Assembly: GCA_949316495.1 (NCBI GenBank)
Contig: OX439003.1
Coordinates: 23,808,295 to 23,872,294 of the forward strand
Reading direction: 5' to 3'
Length of the DNA: 64,000 nucleotides
DNA from: Amphiduros pacificus
Lineage: Eukaryota; Annelida; Polychaeta; Phyllodocida; Hesionidae
Program-made: the position numbers and the translations under genes
In this document: piece by piece, positions 53,101-62,100 of the stretch
How positions within the stretch are numbered: the stretch's first letter is position 1
Layout: every line of letters starts with the position of its first letter
The notes under the pieces: model-generated
The model's input: only the letters and a program-made list of their open reading frames with translations
Databases searched by the model: none
What the model was told of the DNA's origin: nothing

Positions 53101-56100
53101 TGTTACTGGCCGTGTTTGTTGTCTCATCACTCACCTGGGGCTCTACAGAAAGTGTTACTGGCCGTGTTTGTTGTCTCATCACTCACCTGGGACTCTACAG
53201 AAAGTGTTGCTGGCCGTGTTTGTTGTCTCATCACTCACCTGGGGCTCTGCAGTAAGTGTTACTGGCCGTGTTTGTTATCTCATCACTTACCTGGGGCTCT
53301 GCAGTAAGTGTTACTGGCCGTGTTTGTTGTCTCATCACTCACCTGGGGCTCTGCAGTAAGTGTTACTGGCCGTGTTTGTTGTCACACTCTGAGGCACCAT
53401 CTTCCAGTTATCACACTTGTAAGCTGCAATCACAGACAGATTTATTTGTCTATTAATTTTTTTGTCTTGTCTCATTTCAAATATAGAGTGTTCTCACAAC
53501 AGGAAAAATAATTTTTTTATTGGTATTTGTATCATCAACAGTATCACACAATAGTATCACAATTACATCAATGGCACACAAAGAGGGATATACAGCGCTA
53601 TGAACAGACTTGTCTGGTATCAGCGCTATATAAATCTTATTATTATTAAAACATTTTTTTGTAATAATAATAATAGTATAATAAAAATGTTAGGCAAATT
53701 TTGACTTAACATTAAAACCAAGAATTTATTCCAAGATCTGTTCTGAAAATTTTTATATTGAATGTTTTGGGATCCAAGAGGTCAACATATTTAAAATATC
53801 TATTTTTAAAATACATCCATCTATTCATCTCTGAAATATTCAAAAGAAGAAACTTCTTAGAAAAAATAGTAAACATAAAGTTTGATGCAGTTTTGAAATT
53901 TATAATACTCCAAATTTTGAGATACAGATTAAAATTCAATAAACATCATCAACATCATGACAAATTACTTTTAACATTGCCATTAACCCTTCATGAATGA
54001 TACCGTATTGCAGACCATCACTTACCATTGTCCAAATAGGTTGTCAAAAAAGGAGCAGTGTTCTCATTTCTAGAAAATCCACAATCACTGGTATAAATGA
54101 TTTCTATGCCATTCAGCCGCCCTTCCTCTGTCACTCCTACCTGAATGGCATATAATACAGAGAATTCACATCAACTTACATATAACAATATGCCAGATAC
54201 ATAAACTGACATAACCCCATAGTCCCGGGCCCATAGTATAACATAGACCTGCCTACATGGTGCAACACAACATGGTGCAACACAACAAATATATATATTT
54301 CCACAGAAATCTTTATTGCCCATTTTAGAGATACATAAATGATGTAAACAAATCTGTCCCCCATATAACCCTAAAGTGTTAAAACCACCAACATTCTTAT
54401 TTCTTGTTTAATATGTCCACAATATTAACCCCTAACACACGGGAAGGATGTCAACACCCATCACCGGCAATGTGACATTCTCTTGGGTTCGAACTTATTA
54501 CAATGTAATCATGGATGTATTTCATTGTACCCAGTACTTCATTGAAAATATTGAATTACCATGGTTATAAATTTTATTCATTTAGCATTCTAGTCCATAA
54601 AAAAAATTGCTAGTCCACCCAATCAACAAAATTTAAACAGGCTAGTCCGTTAGGGGTTAAATTGTAGAAAGATGTTGATCACCATCTCCTGTCATTGTTA
54701 CTATGGGCACTTCTTGTAACCATTTGTTAGTTGCTCTCATTTGTTAGTTGGTCAAAATAGTCACTCTTGTCTCCTACCATTTCAACTGCTGTGATTGGTC
54801 CATAAATCGGATGTGTGTACAGTATTATTATTAAAATATGGAACTCTCTTACCTTATACTTGACCTCATATCACACACACACACACCCACCCACCCACAC
54901 ACACGCACACGCACACACACACCAAATGCAGAAACTCTTTACCTTATACTGTGCCGTGTATGGAAACCTCTTTCCTATCATCTTCATGTTGGCTCCAAAT
55001 GTGAGTGCCAGTCTTACAGGTCTGAAAATACCCAAAACATTTGTGATTGTTTTTGTATTAAAAAGCACAGAACTGTAGGATTACTTAGAAGATTGAGTTG
55101 TGCTGACCTGTTGAGATGGTTGGCTGCTATAGCACATGCTGCTGAGACGCCACCGTTTCTGCTGATCTTGCCTCCATAAGCTCCCCCGAGACGCCGCACT
55201 TTCACATGCACACTAAAATAAAAAATGAACATTTGGTATTTAATCTGGCATGACTTAAGTTTATTCACCTGTTTGTGATATTTCGGCATGGCAGAATTTC
55301 TGCTTCTATGGCACCAAATCTTTTGATGACGTATCAGAAGTATACAACAAATAATGTATTCTATCAGCCCTAATATCTTTAATCCAATACAGAAAGAGTT
55401 CTAAACTGATACCCTAATATTGACTGGCTTCTTCAAATCACACTCTAATTGGTTCAAATCAACTGAAAGATAGATTGACATCCATTGGGAACCATACAAA
55501 ATGGCCATCTATAAAAGTCAGCCCAATAATTACTTAATAATTAAAGCTGAAGATGATTAAACCTTGACCTCCTGAAATAAATATTTACCATCAAAATAAA
55601 TGCATAAAGGTAATTTTCTTTGCAAATCGCAATACATAGAGAATAGAATGAAAGATAAGAAAAACACTCCAAACAAAATAGATTCCAAAACCTAATCCTC
55701 CTAATAAAATCTTAAATCTTGTAAAAGATTTACTTTTAATGTCATTGCATAGCAGACCAGGTAATGGTAATGTCATTTAAACTTTGTTTGATTTTTTAAG
55801 TTGATAATAGGTAAGTAGTATCAGTAGACTTAAGCACTCTCATCCCTGTAAGTTGGTTATCTCCTGCCATAGAACACATACCTGCTATTGTTGATGGCTA
55901 GAACCTTGGCCACACCCTGCTGAGTAACGTCAGGCCACTGAGTGCTGGCATTTACCTCCATACCATCCTCTGTAGGAATGCAAACTGCAGTCTGAAACAT
56001 AGAGAATATCACACCAGCACTGAATATCCTGCAGTCTGAAATATAGAGAATATCACACCAGCACTGAATATCCTACAGTCTGAAATATAGAGAATATCAC

Positions 56101-59100
56101 ACCAGCACTGAATATCCTACAGTCTGAAATATAGAGAATATCACACCAGCACTGAATATCCTACAGTCTGAAATATAGAGAATATCACACCAGCACTGAA
56201 TATCCTACAGTCTGAAATATAGAGAATATCACACCAGCACTGAATATCCTACAGTCTGAAATATAGAGAATATCACACCAGCACTGAATATCCTGCAGTC
56301 TGAAATATAGAGAATATCACACCAGCACTGAATATCCTACAGTCTGAAATATAAAGAATATCACACCAGCACTGAATATCCTACAGTCTGAAATATAGAG
56401 AATATCACACCAGCACAGAATATCCTACAGTCTGAAATATAAAGAATATCACACCAGCACTGAATATCCTGCAGTCTGAAATATAAAGAATATCACACCA
56501 GCACTGAATATCCTGCAGTCTGAAATATAGAGAATATCACACCAGCACTGAATATCCTGCAGTCTGAAATATAGAGAATATCACACCAGCACTGAATATC
56601 CTGCAGTCTGAAATATAGAGAATATCACACCAGCACTGAATATCCTAAAATGGTCATATATGCTGTGTTAGTTTATATTTCAATTACTTAAATTCCTTCA
56701 ATTGAAACTGATATTTGTTTAAAATAACGTGACTGGTATTTAGTGTTTGCATGTACAACAGATGCAACTATAGCACATTGTACCTGTGTTTCCATGTGAA
56801 AATGGTACTGGGTCTCCATGTCAACTGTGCCAGACATTACATGGGCTGAGCTGGATATTGCACCTTTAAACAAGACACTGATTATCAAAATATAGCATAA
56901 AGTAAAATATATTAATTGGCCAAGAACAAAAAAAAATATTTCATCCTTTTTTTTTATATGTAAATATAAAATTTCCTGTGAGCAGTTAAGGGTTATTACC
57001 ATCAGGATCTCCTGTGATCAGATCATTCTTGGAGTCATGCTGCATATGGCCAGCCTTGATAGCATCAGCTATGGTAAGAATAGGGGGCTGCACATCCTTA
57101 TATGTCACCTTCACAGCACTAGCGGCACCAATAGCCAACCCTTGCGATTCTGAATATAAACGTCACCAATAAAAAATATAACAAAATTAAATTTAAAAAA
57201 AACAACAATTACAAAACTTTGGTGTATTGCACTAAATACCGTTGTTCTCTGGAGAAGATTAAGAGGGATATAAAGTGTTCTGGTACTTGAAATATCTTCC
57301 TTATACTATGATACTCAGTGGGTCTAAAAAAATGTCAAAATAAGCCAACATTGAAATGTTTGTGGATGTACCTGCAATGATAATGCCAATAGCCTGCCCA
57401 GCATACAGGACCTGTCCACTGCAAAAGACTTCCTCAGCATCCAATCCCACTGGAGAAAAGTTGTTCTCCCCCTTTATATCACTGGCTGCCAGAAAAGCAA
57501 CAACCCCCGGCATCATCTGTTAAATGTATTAAGCATTACTCATACAATTTGGTGTATTAAACACTTATCCACGTATGAACAATATGACAAATTGAAGTTA
57601 TGCACAGAGTAATAAGATAAATTGCTTTGAGACATAGCAGTTGCACTCCCAGCAGAGGTCTGTCTGAGCCATATGCTGAGCGTGATGGGTAAACACGGGT
57701 AGCATGAATTTTTTTGACCTCAAATGAGGCTCAAAGTAGGGTAGCACTGTCTGACGTCATTCTGGCACTATTCAAAGAATACATTTCCTGACATCATAAG
57801 CATATTGCCATACTTTAATGACGTCATTTTACCTTTCAGTGCCTCTATGATAACACTCCACATAATATGATGCCAAGAAGGAAGTGTGCTTTCATAAGGG
57901 GCTATAAATTAGGGTCTTATTCAAATTGATTTCAAAAACACTGATGGGGATGTATCAATCAAAAAATTAATAGACATGAAAGACAAATGCATTTATCATC
58001 AATATGTGAATTTGAAATGTTTTTGGCAAAATTGGTGCTTAATCCCTTTAATACATAAATTCAATATCTTTAAAATCGGCATCAGAGATGCAGGTATACT
58101 CAGCCCTCTTCTCCCTCATCTCTACATTTCCCCGTAACAAGGTTTTATTCAGCTTACAAGCAATGGGCATGGTATTGTTCAATAATCTAAACAGAATGTT
58201 TTATGATGTGCAATTAGTGTTTAAAATATGATGTCATCTTATCAGCATTTTTGACATGTTTATAATCATACCAGTCCACAAGGTGAGATTATCTTACCAG
58301 GGCCTGTGATGGGTCTATTTTGTCTATCTTGGCATTTCCTTCTGTGGATAGTACAAACTGAGCAAACAGCTCCCCAGGCAGCACAGGGAGACTGTCAATA
58401 TACTGCGCCTCTCCTGATGCCTACAATAAACATAAACAGTGTTTTCCAAACAATAATTTACTTCCATAAATTTACTTCCAATATTCATTTAACATTAAAA
58501 GTGACTTGGCTTCTTTTAAATGCAGGTTTTCTTCATCCTATTATTGATATTCAACATTTTCCTAAATGATTTTTCACCTACCTGTAACTTGGCTGCAAAT
58601 TTAGGGATTGGTTGTGTGACAGGCCATTTGGTGTGATCGGTGTCATAGTTTTGCTGTCCTGAGGAGATGGGCCTGTCCAGTTGGTATCCACCAGACTTGA
58701 GGCGATCAGGCAGATGAGCCTCGCTCACATACAACACATACTAAAACATAACATATAATCTTATATGTAAATTACTTGTTTTTTCTTGATTTATTTGTAT
58801 TTGTATCACTAATTTTACTTTTGCTATATCTAGAATCTGAGTTATTTACTTTGCTGCTCCACAAACATCTGTTTAAGGAATACTAGGTATTGAATCTGAC
58901 CTTGTATAAAAGGGAGAGAGCAAGATTTTTCCTGTAAGTGACACTAGCCAAGACAGGGTCCTCATTGGGTACAACCTCTCCCTCCAGGACCTTTAGAACA
59001 TCTGGAATCAATGAAAGATAAATAATATCTGCATTTTGTATTAAAATATAAAAATGTATGAAGAAAAGTTGGACAAAAAACACTACATTCTTATCTAAAG

Positions 59101-62100
59101 AGACCACAGATAAATTTTAATTAGTCAGTGATGAAAGTCAGCATTCAGGAAAAAACCTGAAACCCTTAAAAATTAACCTGAAGATACCCCTACCCCCTTC
59201 CAGAAATGTCATTTTTGGATGTTTCAGACTGAGTTCAGACCATTTTGAATTTCACATTTGAAGAAAAAAACCTGAATTCAGGTTATTTCCTGAAGACTTT
59301 CATCACTGATTGGTGTATATATTTGATTTTGATACAGATTGATTACCCTGAACCATAAAAATATGAAAATATATATAATATAATATATAATAATATATAA
59401 TAATATATAATAATATATAATAATATATAATAATATATAATAATATATAATAATATATAATAATATATGAAATATAAAAATGTATGAAGAAAATTTGTTC
59501 AAAAAACACTACATCCTTATGTCAAGAGACTAAAGATAAATAAATTGGTGTATATATTTGATTTTGACACAGAATAATTACCCTGAAACACCTGGTTGTT
59601 AGTCAATGGTTTTCCAATGATGAAATCTTCTGTTTTTCTGGCATGTACCTGAAATTTCATTGCATATCTAATTGAATCCATATCTATGAGGAGAAAAGAG
59701 GTGCTTTGTTAATAGAAAATCAATAAAAGATAGTGGTGTGCTTTGAGAGTTTGACTCACAAATGTATTGTTGATTCCTGTATAAACAATCCTGGGATTTG
59801 GTCTGCCCATCACCTCTCCGTTCTGGTCCAACCTAACCCAGAATCCTGCCGACACGTACGCATGTGCATTTTGGGCCCTGGCCATAACCTACAAATTTAC
59901 ACACACCATCAAATAAATTTCTCTTCGCTTTAAAGCAATCCTTCTCTCCCAACATATTATATCCTTAAAACAATTAGGTAACAAGGAGAGTACTTCAATC
60001 TTGGAAATATGGTGGTAAATGTTTCTTACTACTACACGTTTTAATTCATGAAATTAATGATAATATAGTAGAAATATACCTAAAAGGTTGCTGGCCCTTA
60101 AATATAGTTGCTTGGTAAAGGCAACAGTTCAAGATAAAACAATTACCATTTTACCAAACAAAATTGGACCAAGATAAGAATTTGAAATGTCAAAATTCAA
60201 ATAATATTTCCAGCATAGGCTTGAAGGAATTTTAATATGATATGAGACATTGCTGTCCTTTAACCTCAAGTAAAATTTGAATTCTTCATCCAAACTTCTC
60301 ACCTTGTAAGTCATAACATGATCAGCAGCTGTCATTTGAGGTAAGGTCACAGACTGTATAACTTTCAGGACAGGAGAGGTATCAGTGACAACTTGGAGGG
60401 GAGACATCTGTGATGTGCTTCCAGTCATAGGGTTACCTTCACATGATAACAATCTCATCATAAGCTCTAATATATATTATTTTAGGATAAAAATGAACAA
60501 TTGAATCAAAGTGCATCTAATGACAGAAAGGAAATTATCCAGTTGAAGGGAATTATCCAGTTGAAGGAAATTATCCAGTAAATCTATTATATGCTTGCTT
60601 GTTGGATGCCTAAAAGTCCTTTAATATAGTGCATTATGAATATATGTTTCAACTTTTGACTAACAGGGGCTCCCTGCTATTGTAAATAGACTCATACTGG
60701 ATTATTGTACACATCAGAATACCAAGACATCCTGGAATGGAATGATGTCTCGACCAAAAGGTTTTCCTTCTAAAAGAGTGCTGTGGGGCACAAGATGGTA
60801 AATATTGTATGCCTGGCTTTAACTAAGATGAAATCATGCAAATGCTTGAATCTATTAGCTGTGAATGATATTTATATATGATTGATTTTGTTATGTCCTG
60901 TACATAAACTACTGTAATTATTTGTATTTGTTTTTTTCATAAAACATTAATTGCACCACAAGTATAAATACAGATATATGTGGTTATATTCCTGAATTAA
61001 ATCTTAATTAGATAATTTCAAGTCATTTTACATTGTGGATCTATTTACCAACTGTTATGATGGCATTGACGGTTTCCAGGAGGAGGAAGACGTCAGATGG
61101 GAACCCAGGATGCTGCTTTCGCATCATCAGATTTCCAGCCCAGCATCCAGCCTGAAATAACACGAGGATTATCAAAACATACTATGGTGTGTAAAATCCT
61201 AGAAAAGCCTGAGAGATTTTTCAGCTGACATAAACTGGTTATTCATTTGTATTTTATGATAATAAATCCCAATATTTCCATTTAATGTTATGCCTACATT
61301 TCTGACTGGTTTGTTGGCCACCTTGAGGATGTGGTCTGCTATGATCTTGCAGTAAGCATATGCAGGCTGCACTGAGGCCTGCTTCAACAGCTCTGCCATA
61401 TCACTCAGGCTACAGTTGGCTCCCAGACTCAAAGCACTCTCCGATATCTATTACAAAAATCAAATCAAAGGTTTGACTCACTTTAACATGGTAGAAAATA
61501 CAAGTATGAGGACAATTGATTATAATCAATAAATTGGTAGAAAAATAAAGTATGATAAAGTAGGCACAGTAAGAATAGAACCATAATTTATATGCATCAC
61601 TTTTTCAAATATCATTAATACTATTAACTAATTAAAAGGCATGCTCATGTTCATATAAAGAATTTATTTGAAGACTTCTTACTTTGCTTAATTCTTCTGT
61701 ATCTATATAAATTGCTGTGCTAGACAAAAATGCATTACTAATAGCTATTGGTATGAATGAAATTAAAAGATTGAAGTTATGTGTGAGATATAAATGTCAG
61801 ATATAAACCTAAAATGTTGGATGAGAAGTTATTGCCATATAAGCAAACTCACTATACAGACACTAAAGTTCTAAACTCTGTTATCAACTTGAAAAGTCAG
61901 GGAGCATAATGATATGTCCAAAGTTGTTAATATAACATTGACAAAATAAACATACATACATACATACACACACACACGCGCGCACATACATATCAAATCT
62001 GGATCACAGAATAAGGCAACAGATAAGGTCAACATTTTTACCTTTCTGAGGGCCGATTTTATACAAAGGGAGAGATGAATAATAATAAAGCTGGAGAATG

